Below, in pieces: positions 31,441 to 41,342 of a stretch of DNA of 64,000 nt. Every line of letters begins with the position of its first letter. The stretch's first letter is position 1. Source of the DNA: Vibrio agarivorans (GTDB taxonomy: Bacteria > Pseudomonadota > Gammaproteobacteria > Enterobacterales > Vibrionaceae); NCBI RefSeq assembly GCF_030409635.1, contig NZ_JAUFQF010000004.1, positions 1,336,241 to 1,400,240 on the forward strand, in the 5' to 3' direction. The notes beneath the pieces are model-generated. The model made no database searches and was not told the DNA's origin. It was given only the letters and a program-made list of their open reading frames with translations. The translations under genes were made by a program, and so were the position numbers.

Positions 31441-33324
31441 GTGAAGCCCCTGCGTATTATCGCCTATTCTACTGTTATTCTATTGCTCTTTATCGGTCTG
31501 TTATTTGGTCACTACTACCACCGATATAATGAAAATCGCGCAGATAATATTGAGCGCGCGATTACTGAATCTCAGAGTCAATTGAATTACATCGAACGAG
31601 AGTATTACCTTCTTAACGAGCGCTTGGTTTCGTCTTCACGCCTATTGGCTGAAAACCAGAGTATGTACGACTATATCCTTGAACCTAATCAAGATAATAG
31701 ACGCATTCTGGAGCAAGTTTGGGCATCTGTAGCCGCAGGTCAAAAGTGGTATCGCTCTATCAGAGCTATTTCTCTGACAGGGCAAGAGGTGCTCAAGGTA
31801 AATTACGATCGTGAGAATGATAGAGCAAGCCCGAGTACAGAGTATCGCAATGTCGAAGGGACCGATTTGTTTGATTATCTCCAGTCTCTACAAAACGATC
31901 AGTTTGGCACTTGGCAGATAGAGTTTGAAGAAGCAGCATCCGGTGTTGTGAGCTCGCCAGTGCGCCCTGTGATGAAAATCATGACTCCAGTCTCTGCTCT
32001 AGGCGAGAGAGTCGGCTACTTGGTACTTGATTTTGATGTTACCTATTTAACTAACTTAGTGGTGTTCTCACCAGACCCTACACTTACGGCTGATCTGATC
32101 TCTCACAGTGGCTACTATGTTGCAGGCCAAAAAGAGCATATGTTATTTGGCGAAGTATTTCCAAGTCGTAGCCACTTTAACTTTGCCACAATGAACCCGC
32201 TGATCTGGCAAAAAATGCAAGAGAGCCACCGAGGTTACTATTTTGATGAAGGCACGCTGTACGTGTTTACCTTTGTCGGTATTTTGCCAGAGCGTGCCCT
32301 CTACGCGATGATTGAGATGCCACCGAGTGAGCTTGAGAGTCGTGCGCAGCAGGGGTTTAGTGATCTTCTCCAAGAAGCACTCTTCGTCTTGATGCTGCTG
32401 CTGGTTATTCTGTTACCGATTACTTTCGTTTTGATGTACTACTATCGCCGCGATATGGATGGCAAGTTAGCCCGAGCTGCGCTTAATGGTATGTCTGCGG
32501 TCTTGATTTCCGACAAGCATAATCGTGGTATTTTGGTGAACCAAGAGTTTCAACTACTAACTGGGTACAGTGACGTTGATATCAAGGACAAAAAAATACT
32601 GGATAAGCTACTTGGTCAAGACAGCAATACCATTACTCAAGCGGTGTTGAACGAAATTGATATTAACAAGTCTTGGGAAGGTGAGTTACTTATCTATACT
32701 CGCGATGGTGGTACCGTTTCGGTGATAACACGTATTCAACCCGATTACTCACCCTTAGGGGAGCTTGATTACTACATTATCTCTTTCGTTGATATTAGCG
32801 AGCGTAAGAAGCTAGAAGAACGTTTAAGAGCGCTCAGTGAACTGGATGACCTCACAGGGCTGTGGAATCGTCGTAAATTTGAACATGAGTTAACGCGCTC
32901 AGCTTCCATCGCTGAACGGTACAGTGACAAGCAACCCTCTTGCCTCGCTTTGATCGATATTGATCACTTTAAACGCGTCAATGATGAGAAGGGGCATGAT
33001 GAAGGTGATAGAACGATTCGCGTTGTTGGTCAGATACTGACTGATAGCTTACGTGTAACAGACTTTGTTTCTCGTATTGGTGGAGAAGAGTTTGCACTGC
33101 TGATGCCGCATACCACGCTCGATGAAGCGCAACAGGTGTTAGAGAGAATCTTAGTCGCGGTATCAAGCCATCAAGATATCGACGTGACCATTAGTGCTGG
33201 ATTTACCGATATGACCGGGGATCGAGACCGCTCTTATAAATGGGCTGACATCGCGCTTTATCAATCAAAAGCAAACGGCAGAAATCGAGTATCACGTTGC
33301 TTGAGTCGTGAAGAATATCTCTAG
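31441..33324 (+). CDS. membrane diguanylate cyclase with Cache, PAS and GGDEF domains
   Basis: Protein of 627 residues (GTG start). An N-terminal transmembrane helix (LRIIAYSTVILLLFIGLLFG) and a second one at about 316-338 (LFVLMLLLVILLPITFVLMYYY) enclose a periplasmic sensor of about 280 residues that looks like a double Cache domain. A cytoplasmic PAS (about 345-455) leads into the GGDEF domain. The active site is GGEEF at 547-551, and an inhibitory I-site RVTD lies five residues before it (538-541), so c-di-GMP synthesis with product feedback is expected. The ligand is not predictable. It stands alone between the SIMPL gene and pyk and probably affects biofilm or motility. Confidence 0.92.
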   Translation: MKPLRIIAYSTVILLLFIGLLFGHYYHRYNENRADNIERAITESQSQLNYIEREYYLLNERLVSSSRLLAENQSMYDYILEPNQDNRRILEQVWASVAAGQKWYRSIRAISLTGQEVLKVNYDRENDRASPSTEYRNVEGTDLFDYLQSLQNDQFGTWQIEFEEAASGVVSSPVRPVMKIMTPVSALGERVGYLVLDFDVTYLTNLVVFSPDPTLTADLISHSGYYVAGQKEHMLFGEVFPSRSHFNFATMNPLIWQKMQESHRGYYFDEGTLYVFTFVGILPERALYAMIEMPPSELESRAQQGFSDLLQEALFVLMLLLVILLPITFVLMYYYRRDMDGKLARAALNGMSAVLISDKHNRGILVNQEFQLLTGYSDVDIKDKKILDKLLGQDSNTITQAVLNEIDINKSWEGELLIYTRDGGTVSVITRIQPDYSPLGELDYYIISFVDISERKKLEERLRALSELDDLTGLWNRRKFEHELTRSASIAERYSDKQPSCLALIDIDHFKRVNDEKGHDEGDRTIRVVGQILTDSLRVTDFVSRIGGEEFALLMPHTTLDEAQQVLERILVAVSSHQDIDVTISAGFTDMTGDRDRSYKWADIALYQSKANGRNRVSRCLSREEYL

Positions 33325-33390
33325 AGACTGATAGGATTGAGTTAAAGGGTTTAACGGTAATAGCTTACAAGTGCTATGTTGCAGATATAA

Positions 33391-33415
33391 AAAAAGAGAG
33401 CCGAGGCTCTCTTTT
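33391..33415. terminator. bidirectional terminator between the cyclase gene and pyk
   Basis: Symmetrical hairpin: AAAAAGAGAGCC / GGCTCTCTTTTT around a GA centre, with A- and T-runs on both sides; it can serve both convergent genes. Confidence 0.85.
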
Positions 33416-33437
33416 TCTTTGCTTGTTGTTCGACGAA

Positions 33438-34850
33438 TTATAGTACGTGAACAGAAGCTGTGTTAGTTGTACCAGAAGCTACTAGAGCACCAGATACCAT
33501 CACTACGATGTCGCCTTTCTTACCAAAACCAGACTCAAGAGCGTACTCTTTACCGTTTTTGTAGAACTCATCAGTGCTGTCGATAGAATCAACAAGAACT
33601 GGACGAACACCTTTAGTAAGAACTAGCTGAGCAGCAGTCTTAGCGTTAGTTGTTAGAGCAACGATGCTTGCTGATGGGAAGTACTTACGTACTGAACGTG
33701 CAGACTTACCGCCTTCTGTAGCAACGATGATTAGTGGAGCAGCTAGCTTCTCAGCTGTGTCTACTGCACCTTTACATACTGCTTCAGTGATACGTAGGCG
33801 TGGGCTGTCTAGACGAGAACCTAGTTCAGCTTTAAGCGCGCCGTCTGTACGGTTAGCGATTTGAGCCATGATAGCAACTGACTCTACTGGGTATTTACCT
33901 TTCGCAGTTTCACCAGAAAGCATTACCGCATCAGTACCGTCCATGATTGCGTTCGCAACGTCACCCGCTTCTGCACGAGTTGGACGTGGGTTGTTGATCA
34001 TAGAATCAAGCATTTGAGTTGCTGTGATAACAGTCTTACGTGCACGGTTACACTTCTCGATCATCATCTTCTGAGCGAAGATTACTTCTTCAGCTGGGAT
34101 TTCAACACCTAGGTCGCCACGAGCAACCATGATGCCGTCAGAAAGCTCAAGAATCTCGTCGAAGTTGTCAACGCCTTCTTGGTTTTCGATTTTAGAGATG
34201 ATGTGGATGCTTTCGCCGCCGTTAGCGTCTAGAAGCTCACGGATTTCTTTAACGTCAGCTGCTTTACGGATGAAAGATGCTGCAACGAAGTCAACACCTT
34301 GCTCACAACCAAACTTAAGGTCAGCTTTGTCTTTTTCAGAAAGAGCTGGAAGCTGAACAGATACGCCAGGAAGGTTAACACCTTTGTTTTCGCCTAGAGC
34401 ACCGTTGTTAAGAACTTTACACTTAACTTCAGTTTCAGTTGTTGAGATAACTTCCATTTCGATTAGGCCGTCATCTACAAGGATAGTGTTACCAGCAGAA
34501 AGGTCTTTTGCGAAACCAGCGTAAGTAACTGCTACTACGTCTTTGTTACCAACTACAGCAGCGTCTGTAGTGAAAGTAAATTCTTGACCAGCGACTAGAT
34601 CAACGTCGTTGCCGTCTTCTAGTTTGATAGTACGGATTTCTGGACCTTTAGTATCTAGAAGGATAGCAAGTTGCTTACCAACGTTCGCCATAACTTCGCG
34701 GTAGTTAGTGATACGTGCAGCGTGCTCTTCAAAGTTACCGTGAGAGAAGTTCAGGCGCATTACGTTCATGCCTGCATTTACTAGTTCAGTTAGCTTCTCT
34801 ACAGATTCAGTTTTAGGGCCAATCGTACATACGATTTTGGTCTTTTTCAT
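33438..34850 (-). CDS. pyk: pyruvate kinase I
   Basis: Protein of 470 residues, the size of fructose-1,6-bisphosphate-activated PykF. It has the N-terminal [12 protein letters not shown], the catalytic lysine-acid region ([20 protein letters not shown]), [16 protein letters not shown] and the [18 protein letters not shown] segments, and the C-terminal regulatory domain ([14 protein letters not shown]). It makes pyruvate and ATP from phosphoenolpyruvate. Codon use is highly biased. The 428-bp gap to the divergent DeoR gene holds several palindromes that may control either gene. Confidence 0.97.
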   Translation of the reverse strand: MKKTKIVCTIGPKTESVEKLTELVNAGMNVMRLNFSHGNFEEHAARITNYREVMANVGKQLAILLDTKGPEIRTIKLEDGNDVDLVAGQEFTFTTDAAVVGNKDVVAVTYAGFAKDLSAGNTILVDDGLIEMEVISTTETEVKCKVLNNGALGENKGVNLPGVSVQLPALSEKDKADLKFGCEQGVDFVAASFIRKAADVKEIRELLDANGGESIHIISKIENQEGVDNFDEILELSDGIMVARGDLGVEIPAEEVIFAQKMMIEKCNRARKTVITATQMLDSMINNPRPTRAEAGDVANAIMDGTDAVMLSGETAKGKYPVESVAIMAQIANRTDGALKAELGSRLDSPRLRITEAVCKGAVDTAEKLAAPLIIVATEGGKSARSVRKYFPSASIVALTTNAKTAAQLVLTKGVRPVLVDSIDSTDEFYKNGKEYALESGFGKKGDIVVMVSGALVASGTTNTASVHVL

Positions 34851-34999
34851 GGAAAATACTCTCCGGTAAGTATTGTTACAATTTGAAAGTTAAACAGTCA
34901 GCCTGAATTGTAGGTGATAACAGGAGAAAATGTGCTCATTTCCTCATCAATATCATCTCTGATACCCACAATTTCTAATTGAAAGTCTTTCATCGACTT

Positions 35000-35037
35000 T
35001 AGTCATTTTATGACTATTTCATTTCGATTAAATGAAA
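35000..35037. promoter_or_regulatory. two adjacent palindromes in the pyk/deoR intergenic region
   Basis: TAGTCAT-TTT-ATGACTA (35000-35016) is followed directly by TTTCATTT-CGATT-AAATGAAA (35017-35037). Both are perfect inverted repeats without T-runs, so protein-binding sites are more likely than terminators. They lie about 150 bp upstream of pyk. I cannot name the regulator. Confidence 0.45.
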
Positions 35038-35192
35038 GAATCTTTCTGTTTTTCCCTTAATAATGTCGATAAAAGGGAAAAATCGAGACAAATTCTGTAA
35101 TAAATTTTCTTTTGGTGCGCGAATTCTAACACTGTAAGCGGCAAATTTCACGATCAGAACTTGTCTTAGGACAAGGTTTTGGCCTGATTTTT

Positions 35193-35213
35193 TTATTTTT
35201 TAGATCAAAATAA
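35193..35213. promoter_or_regulatory. NagC/Mlc-type operator candidate upstream of deoR-glmS
   Basis: Palindrome TTATTTT-N7-AAAATAA, 65 bp upstream of the deoR start, with one further matching base pair on each side. In E. coli, NagC activates the glmUS operon, which makes a site in front of a glmS operon meaningful. Confidence 0.65.
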
Positions 35214-35278
35214 ATGGACGGCTAACTTTCGTTTCGACTATACTTGCTTTCGATTTGAAACTTAAAGACACAGAGTAA

Positions 35279-36043
35279 ATGTCGAAACGAAATACACAGA
35301 TGCGTCGCCACGCGATTTCTAACCTAGTTAATGAAAAGGGAGAAGTGAGCGTAGAAGAGCTTTCTGCATTGTTTGAAACGTCAGAGGTCACTATTCGTAA
35401 GGATCTCGCTTCACTAGAAAAAAATGGTCAGTTGTTGCGCCGTTACGGTGGTGCGATTGCTTTACCGAAAGAAGTGGTGACCGAAGAACTGAACAAAAAT
35501 GTTTCGACTCGTAAGGTTTCATTAGCTCAAGCCGCCGCCGGTTTGATTCGTGATCACAATCGCATTTTGATTGATAGCGGCAGCACGACAGGTGCTTTAA
35601 TTGAGCAGTTATCCTCAAAACGCGGCTTAGTTGTGATGACCAACTCGCTGATGGTCGCCAATGCGCTGAATGAGTTAGAAAATGAACCTACACTTCTAAT
35701 GACTGGCGGTACTTGGGATCCTCACTCAGAATCTTTTCAAGGCCAAGTCGCCGAGTCTGTGCTGCGCTCTTATGATTTTGACCAACTCTTTATCGGTGCG
35801 GATGGTATCGATTTAGAGCGCGGTACCACGACCTTTAATGAATTGGTCGGATTAAGTCAAGTCATGGCGGAAGTGGCTCGTGAAGTGATTGTCATGATTG
35901 AGTCTGACAAAATTGGTCGAAAAATCCCAAACTTAGAGCTCGCGTGGGACGATATTGATGTGCTTATCACTGATAAAGACATTGGTTCGGAGCAACGTGA
36001 AGCCATCGAAAACAAAGGCGTAAAGGTTGTTTGCGCTCACTAA
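35279..36043 (+). CDS. DeoR/GlpR-family sugar-phosphate-responsive regulator
   Basis: Protein of 254 residues with the DeoR N-terminal HTH (RRHAISNLVNEKGEVSVEELSALFETSEVTIRKDLASLE) and a C-terminal sugar-phosphate-sensing domain (ILIDSGSTTGALIEQL and LFIGADGIDLERGTTTFNE). The ATG is unusual in having no strong Shine-Dalgarno (AGACACAGAGTAA). It is 71 bp upstream of glmS on the same strand and most likely forms an operon with it, so glucosamine-6-phosphate or another amino-sugar phosphate is the likely effector. The close Vibrio relative sits at the same place next to glmS. Confidence 0.88.
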   Translation: MSKRNTQMRRHAISNLVNEKGEVSVEELSALFETSEVTIRKDLASLEKNGQLLRRYGGAIALPKEVVTEELNKNVSTRKVSLAQAAAGLIRDHNRILIDSGSTTGALIEQLSSKRGLVVMTNSLMVANALNELENEPTLLMTGGTWDPHSESFQGQVAESVLRSYDFDQLFIGADGIDLERGTTTFNELVGLSQVMAEVAREVIVMIESDKIGRKIPNLELAWDDIDVLITDKDIGSEQREAIENKGVKVVCAH

Positions 36044-36114
36044 ATTTTAATTAACTCATTCGTTAGCTTTTGCTTGCTGCCTGTGAATGAGAAAAACTAC
36101 TTTGGAGTAACGTT

Positions 36115-37947
36115 ATGTGTGGAATTGTTGGAGCTGTCGCTCAACGTGATGTCGCTGAGATCTTAGTTGAAGGTCTTCGCCGCCTAGAATACCGTGGTTA
36201 TGACTCGGCAGGTGTGGCTGTGGTTGATGCAGAAAGCAACCTGACTCGCGTTCGTCGTTTAGGCAAGGTACAAGAACTTGCTGACGCCGTTGAAGAAGCG
36301 AAAGTTGTCGGTGGTACTGGTATCGCACACACACGCTGGGCAACACACGGTGAACCTTCAGAAATCAACGCTCACCCACACATGTCAGGTGACATCGCAG
36401 TAGTACACAACGGCATCATTGAAAACCACGAAGAGTTGCGTGAATTGCTGCAAGGTCGTGGCTACGTATTTGAATCTCAAACGGATACAGAAGTGATTGC
36501 TCACCTTGTTGAGTGGGAACTACGCACTTCAGACTCTTTGCTAGAAGCTCTGCAAAAAACAGCAATACAACTAGATGGTGCTTACGGCACTGTAGCGGTT
36601 GACCGTAAAGATCCATCGCGCATTGTTGTCGCTCGTTCAGGCAGCCCAATCGTGATTGGCTTTGGTGTTGGTGAGAACTTCCTAGCATCAGACCAACTTG
36701 CACTTCTTAGCGTAACGCGCCGCTTCATGTACCTAGAAGAAGGCGACGTAGCAGAAATCACTCGCCGTGACGTAAAAGTATTTGACGCGCAAGGCAATGC
36801 GGTTGAGCGTGAAATCGTTGAGTCAAATGCTGAGCACGATGCTGGTGATAAAGGCAAATACCGTCACTTCATGCAAAAAGAGATCTTTGAGCAGCCAACA
36901 GCATTGATCAACACAATGGAAGGTCGTATCTCTGATACATCTGTGATCACCAATGCGATTGGTGTTAATGCTGAAGAGATCCTAAGCAAAGTGGATCACG
37001 TGCAGATCATTGCGTGTGGTACATCATACAACTCAGGCATGGCAGCACGTTACTGGTTCGAATCAATTGCTGGTGTGAGCTGTGATGTAGAGATCGCTTC
37101 AGAGTTCCGTTACCGTGATTTTGTGGTTCGTCCAAACAGCCTACTAGTGACACTTTCTCAGTCAGGTGAAACGGCAGATACACTAGCAGCACTGCGCCTA
37201 GCAAAAGAAAAAGGCTACATGGCAGCAATGACTATCTGTAACGTGGCAGGCTCTTCACTAGTACGTGAGTCAGACTTTGCATTCATGACTCGTGCGGGTA
37301 CAGAGATTGGTGTAGCGTCAACTAAAGCATTCACAACCCAACTTGCAGCCATGCTAATGATGGTGGTTTCTATCGGTCGCCTGCAAGGTCGTGTTGATGA
37401 AGCGCGTGAAGCAGAGATTGTTAAGTCACTGCACAAACTGCCAACAGCGATTGAGCAAGCCCTAGCGTTTGATAAAGAGATTGAAGCACTAGCACCTGAC
37501 TTCGCTGACAAGCACCACACTCTGTTCCTAGGTCGTGGCGAGTACTACCCAATTGCGATGGAAGCGTCTCTTAAGCTTAAAGAGATTTCATACATTCACG
37601 CAGAAGCATACGCTGCGGGCGAATTGAAGCACGGCCCTCTAGCGCTTATCGATGCCGATATGCCAGTTGTGGTTATTGCACCAAGTAACGATCTACTTGA
37701 GAAGCTGAAATCTAACGTTGAAGAAGTTCGTGCGCGCGGTGGCCTACTGTACGTATTTGCAGATGTAGATGCCGGATTCGAAGGCGATGAGAACATGAAG
37801 ATCATCAAGATGCCACATGTAGACGAAATCACTGCGCCAATCTTCTACACCGTCCCAATGCAGCTACTGTCTTATCACGTTGCACTGATTAAAGGCACTG
37901 ATGTTGACCAACCTCGTAACCTAGCTAAGGCTGTTACAGTAGAATAA
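36115..37947 (+). CDS. glmS: glucosamine-6-phosphate synthase (isomerizing)
   Basis: Protein of 610 residues: an N-terminal class II glutamine amidotransferase domain with catalytic Cys2 after Met removal ([20 protein letters not shown]) and two SIS isomerase domains ([16 protein letters not shown] and [19 protein letters not shown]), ending in the family C-terminus [12 protein letters not shown]. It forms GlcN-6-P from fructose-6-phosphate and glutamine, the first step toward UDP-GlcNAc. TTGGAG gives a good ribosome binding site. It is expected to oppose NagB, encoded 8 kb downstream. Confidence 0.98.
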   Translation: MCGIVGAVAQRDVAEILVEGLRRLEYRGYDSAGVAVVDAESNLTRVRRLGKVQELADAVEEAKVVGGTGIAHTRWATHGEPSEINAHPHMSGDIAVVHNGIIENHEELRELLQGRGYVFESQTDTEVIAHLVEWELRTSDSLLEALQKTAIQLDGAYGTVAVDRKDPSRIVVARSGSPIVIGFGVGENFLASDQLALLSVTRRFMYLEEGDVAEITRRDVKVFDAQGNAVEREIVESNAEHDAGDKGKYRHFMQKEIFEQPTALINTMEGRISDTSVITNAIGVNAEEILSKVDHVQIIACGTSYNSGMAARYWFESIAGVSCDVEIASEFRYRDFVVRPNSLLVTLSQSGETADTLAALRLAKEKGYMAAMTICNVAGSSLVRESDFAFMTRAGTEIGVASTKAFTTQLAAMLMMVVSIGRLQGRVDEAREAEIVKSLHKLPTAIEQALAFDKEIEALAPDFADKHHTLFLGRGEYYPIAMEASLKLKEISYIHAEAYAAGELKHGPLALIDADMPVVVIAPSNDLLEKLKSNVEEVRARGGLLYVFADVDAGFEGDENMKIIKMPHVDEITAPIFYTVPMQLLSYHVALIKGTDVDQPRNLAKAVTVE

Positions 37948-37989
37948 TCAACAGGTTGTTCTAAAATTTAGGGCGACAATTTATGTTAT

Positions 37990-38026
37990 AAGCCTCCCAT
38001 GAGCCAAAAGCTCTGGGAGGCTTTTT
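37990..38026 (+). terminator. terminator after glmS
   Basis: Long stem AGCCTCCCA / TGGGAGGCT extended by GAGC / GCTC, with a six-base T-run. Confidence 0.88.
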
Positions 38027-38062
38027 TCATGCAAAATTGCTTACCAAAACCTTATGTCTAAG

Positions 38063-38250
38063 TGTGTTACTTACTTTCACACAAGCTCTGAACATGTGAT
38101 TTATAGTGATAACCTTGGTTAAGACAGGTCATTAGTGTGATTGATATCATTAATTCATAAATTCCATATCAGACTAAAATGTGATCGGGGTCTTTATATC
38201 TGACCGAGAAATGCAGTTGTCGAGTCGCGGTGTGTTACATTTTTTCACAC
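38063..38250. promoter_or_regulatory. paired 20-bp motifs upstream of the IIC-IIA PTS gene
   Basis: TGTGTTACTTACTTTCACAC at 38063-38082 and TGTGTTACATTTTTTCACAC at 38231-38250 share 16 of 20 bases and are 168 bp apart. Each has TGTG...CACA ends, so they may be variant CRP or other regulator sites. The 355-bp gap between glmS and the PTS gene also holds a weak CRP-like TGTGA-N6-TCATT at 38136-38151. Confidence 0.45.
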
Positions 38251-38302
38251 TTACGTTAGTGCTCTAAAAGTACCGACTCCTTATTTCAACGAGGTTGGTT
38301 AG

Positions 38303-39844
38303 ATGTTGTCACCAAATTCGAGATTAAAAGCGCAAGGTTTTGGGCGCTTTCTTTCTAGTATTGTCATGCCCAATTTAAGTGCGTTTATCGCTTGGGGTTT
38401 GATTTCCGCTCTGTTTATACCGTCAGGCTGGATGCCAAATAGTGAACTTGCAGCATTGGTTGAGCCAATGCTGTTTTTTCTATTGCCACTATTGATTGGC
38501 TATACCGGTGGCCGTCTGGTGTCAGGTGAACGAGGTGCCGTTGTTGGTGCAATTGCGGTTATGGGGCTTATTGTTGGTTCTGATGTTCCCATGCTGATGG
38601 GAGCAATGATCGTTGGTCCACTTGCTGGATGGGTGATCAAATGTGTCGATGAGTTTACTCAAAAGCGCACCAAAACAGGCTTTGAGATGCTGGTGAGTAA
38701 CTTTTCAGCAGGCATCGTGGGAATGGGCAGTGCGATTTTTGCCTACTACATCATCGGGCCAATTGTTTTAGTAGTCACTGCAATGCTGATTGCTGGTGTA
38801 GAAGTGCTTATTGATACCAGCACGCTCGCACTCGTTGCGATCTTAGTCGAACCCGCGAAAATCTTCTTTTTAAATAATGCGATCAATCATGGTGTGTTTA
38901 CGCCGGTTGGCCTCTATCAAGTTGAAGAGTTTGGTCAATCTATCTTCTTCATGCTGGAGGCTAACCCTGGGCCTGGTTTGGGTATTCTGTTAGCCCATAT
39001 GGTGTTTTCCAAAGGTCAAGTAAGGCAAACGGCGGCAGGCGCGACGGTGATTCACTTCTTTGGTGGCATCCAAGAGGTCTACTTTCCTTATGTCATGATG
39101 AAACCTCGTTTGTTGGTTGCCCTTGTTCTGGGCAGCATGGCGGGGATTTTTACACTGTCTTTCTTTGATGCTGGCCTAATCTCTCCCGCATCACCGGGCT
39201 CGATAGTGTCGATTCTTCTAATGACACCGAAAGACTCCTACTTGGGGATCATTGCCTGTGTAATGAGTTCCACACTTGTCTCATTTGTTAGTGCGGTGGT
39301 GTTGCTCAAAGTCGAGGCGAATATCAAACCGAGTGGTCAGCGAGTAGAGCATGAAGTGGGGTTTTCCGTTCTAGAAACCATCGAGGTTGAAGATGCCATT
39401 GCACAAGAGCCGATTCTGTTCTCTCGAGAAAATGTGTTTCTTGGCAAAGATATGACTGACAAAAAGCAAGCCATCGAGTTTGCCGGAGAGCAACTGGTTA
39501 AACTTGGGTATGTCGAGCCAGAATACATTCAATGTATGCTTGATAGAGAGCGCTTACTCTCAACGTATCTTGGTGAGTCAATCGCCTTACCGCACGGTGT
39601 GATAGCCGGTAAACAGTATATAAAGAGTGAAGGGGTGGTGGTGTGCCAGTTCCCAAATGGTGTTGTGTGGGATGAAGATGGCGAGGATGTCGCAAAGCTC
39701 GTTGTTGCGATTGCTGCTCGCGGTGAACGTCACATTCAAATGATCTCTTTAGTCAGTGGGGCACTAGATAATGATGAAAGCCTTGAGTTCTTGAAAACGA
39801 CAGCGAGCAAGGAGGAGTTTCTTCGCGTGATCAATCGAATTTAA
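38303..39844 (+). CDS. mannitol-type PTS IIC-IIA fusion lacking IIB
   Basis: Protein of 513 residues closely similar to the MtlA encoded 3 kb downstream. Residues 1-340 form the membrane IIC domain (MLSPNSRLKAQGFGRFLSSI start, NNAINHGVFTP, SPASPGSI), and about 375-513 form the IIA domain with the phospho-histidine in GESIALPHGVI. The IIB domain (CDAGMGSSAMG in MtlA) is absent and replaced by a 30-45 residue linker. The substrate-site GIHE of MtlA is GIQE here. Without its own IIB, transport needs IIB from MtlA or another PTS, or the protein is a regulator. It is followed 73 bp later by an mtlR paralogue. Confidence 0.9.
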   Translation: MLSPNSRLKAQGFGRFLSSIVMPNLSAFIAWGLISALFIPSGWMPNSELAALVEPMLFFLLPLLIGYTGGRLVSGERGAVVGAIAVMGLIVGSDVPMLMGAMIVGPLAGWVIKCVDEFTQKRTKTGFEMLVSNFSAGIVGMGSAIFAYYIIGPIVLVVTAMLIAGVEVLIDTSTLALVAILVEPAKIFFLNNAINHGVFTPVGLYQVEEFGQSIFFMLEANPGPGLGILLAHMVFSKGQVRQTAAGATVIHFFGGIQEVYFPYVMMKPRLLVALVLGSMAGIFTLSFFDAGLISPASPGSIVSILLMTPKDSYLGIIACVMSSTLVSFVSAVVLLKVEANIKPSGQRVEHEVGFSVLETIEVEDAIAQEPILFSRENVFLGKDMTDKKQAIEFAGEQLVKLGYVEPEYIQCMLDRERLLSTYLGESIALPHGVIAGKQYIKSEGVVVCQFPNGVVWDEDGEDVAKLVVAIAARGERHIQMISLVSGALDNDESLEFLKTTASKEEFLRVINRI

Positions 39845-39917
39845 CGATAATGGGACAAACGAACGTTGGCTTGAATGACAATAAGAGAATTAAGGCATAC
39901 TGCATCGGGGCTATGTC

Positions 39918-40517
39918 ATGATTAATCGCACCATCCCGTCTCACAATGAACATTTTATCTCTCAAGAGGATAGAGACTTTCCTAGTGAGGCCGACTTACT
40001 CGAGGTGATATCACAGGCAGACAGCGAAGCATCGGTATTCAGTGCGGTCTACCATGCAATTGATGACGCAATCGCAGCAGTGATGCAAGGGTTATTCGCG
40101 TCTGATGATTACGCTATCAAGAATGTGATAGAGCCGCTTTTAAGTATTCGAGGCCCGCTCGGTGATATGATGATGCGCACCAAAGTGCTATTGGGGTTAC
40201 AGGTGATCCCTAAAGCGCTTTACGAAGACATCGTGCTATTTTGTGAGCTCAAAGAGTTGGCAGAAGTTACCCCTGAAAGCGTTACGTTTACCGATCTTCG
40301 AGTTTTGAACCTACTTCGCTCGATCAAAGCGATCCAACGCAGTATGCCTATTGAGTATGACCCAAGCATGCTCAGCGGTTTATCACAGAGCATGATGGAT
40401 ATGTTTATTGCTCGGCACAATCAAAAAGTAAAATCGACGATCGTTTTAGCCGTGACAGACATCGTCAATAGTTTGCGCACCTGCTTTATCAACAATCCCT
40501 TTAAGTCATTTAGCTAG
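39918..40517 (+). CDS. MtlR-family protein (paralogue)
   Basis: Protein of 199 residues similar to the MtlR at 44888: both contain DDAIAAVMQGLF / EDMVDALLQNIF, the DDYA-K-V--PLL--GPLG--M-R-K-LLGL block, and MF--RH-QKV-STIVLAVT near the end. MtlR proteins repress or otherwise limit mannitol operon expression. Its place right behind the IIC-IIA gene copies the mtlA-(mtlD)-mtlR order, so the pair is a second, partial mannitol-type unit. The last 8 bases overlap the convergent HAD gene. Confidence 0.88.
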   Translation: MINRTIPSHNEHFISQEDRDFPSEADLLEVISQADSEASVFSAVYHAIDDAIAAVMQGLFASDDYAIKNVIEPLLSIRGPLGDMMMRTKVLLGLQVIPKALYEDIVLFCELKELAEVTPESVTFTDLRVLNLLRSIKAIQRSMPIEYDPSMLSGLSQSMMDMFIARHNQKVKSTIVLAVTDIVNSLRTCFINNPFKSFS

Positions 40518-41157
40518 TTAATTTTGGCAAGCGCTTGATGACTTCATTGAGTGACTCGAGCACAATCGTTCGCTCATTGATACCCTCATCAGGCGGCAGC
40601 AGGTCTGGGATCATTATTGATTGGCACCCTGCTGCGAGCGCTGCTTTTATACCATTATTTGAATCCTCTAATACAAGGCAATCTTTTGCTTCAAGCCCTA
40701 GTCTCTCGCAGGCCATAAGATAGCAGTCGGGGTGGGGCTTTCCTTTCTCTACATTTTCTGCAGTGATGATTAAGTCAAACTGCGAGAGGTATGGGGTATT
40801 GGCAAAGTTATGTGCGACTTCAGCGTGATGAGAGGATGTCACAATCGCTGTGGGCAGCGAGCGTTGCTTAATCGCATTAAAAAGTGCATCAAATCCTGGT
40901 TTTATTGCGATACCCTTTGCACGTAAAGTGTGGAAGTGCTGATCTCGATCTCGTTTGTAGCGTGTGATATCAAAACGCTCTGGGAAGTGCTCAACCAACA
41001 TGCGCTCACACTCTGGGTCTTGAACACCGATGAAGTTTCGGTAAAACGCATCAGTGAGCTCTAAGTGTTGCTCGCGTGCAGCATGTTGCCAACTCTGTTT
41101 ATACACGACCTCCGTATCAAATATCAGTCCATCCATATCAAACAGTACTGCTTTCAT
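40510..41157 (-). CDS. HAD-superfamily sugar-phosphate phosphatase or phosphoglucomutase-like
   Basis: Protein of 215 residues with all HAD motifs: motif I DMDGLIFDTE (residues 7-16), motif II Thr/Ser in AIVTSSHH, motif III Lys in EKGKPHPDCY and motif IV LEDSNNGIKAA. The DxDG(L/V)IFDTE and cap type (between motifs I and II) match the beta-phosphoglucomutase/YniC-like group that dephosphorylates sugar phosphates. It lies between the two mannitol-type units and points away from mtlA, so its upstream region is shared with mtlA and contains the HexR-like palindrome 73 bp before its start. Substrate not predictable; mannitol-1-phosphate or 2-deoxyglucose-6-phosphate type substrates are plausible. 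Confidence 0.88.
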   Translation of the reverse strand: MKAVLFDMDGLIFDTEVVYKQSWQHAAREQHLELTDAFYRNFIGVQDPECERMLVEHFPERFDITRYKRDRDQHFHTLRAKGIAIKPGFDALFNAIKQRSLPTAIVTSSHHAEVAHNFANTPYLSQFDLIITAENVEKGKPHPDCYLMACERLGLEAKDCLVLEDSNNGIKAALAAGCQSIMIPDLLPPDEGINERTIVLESLNEVIKRLPKLTS

Positions 41158-41229
41158 TTTTATCCCCTCGATTCAATAGAACTTCCTTATATTTTAAACA
41201 TATTCAGCGTGAAATTAACGTGAGAGAGC

Positions 41230-41246
41230 TTGTAATTAAATTACAA
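41230..41246. promoter_or_regulatory. HexR-type operator candidate
   Basis: Perfect palindrome TTGTAATTAAATTACAA, with 8-bp arms around one base. It equals the TGTAATTWWATTACA-type consensus reported for the glycolytic regulator HexR in gammaproteobacteria. It lies 73 bp upstream of the HAD gene and about 380 bp upstream of mtlA. A weaker related half-site (TGTAATTAAG) is at 41437-41446. Confidence 0.65.
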
Positions 41247-41294
41247 AGGCTTGGTTTTATGTACTAGCTGTATGATACTTGAGCTGTAATTGTT

Positions 41295-41315
41295 TTATTT
41301 CTAAGCGTAAAATAA
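41295..41315. promoter_or_regulatory. NagC/Mlc-type operator candidate upstream of mtlA
   Basis: TTATTTC-N7-AAAATAA; it fits TTATTT-N9-AAATAA exactly and gains one further base pair on each side. It is the third site of this type in the window. Confidence 0.55.
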
Positions 41316-41342
41316 ATAAGAGGGATGAGTAGATCTTTATAG

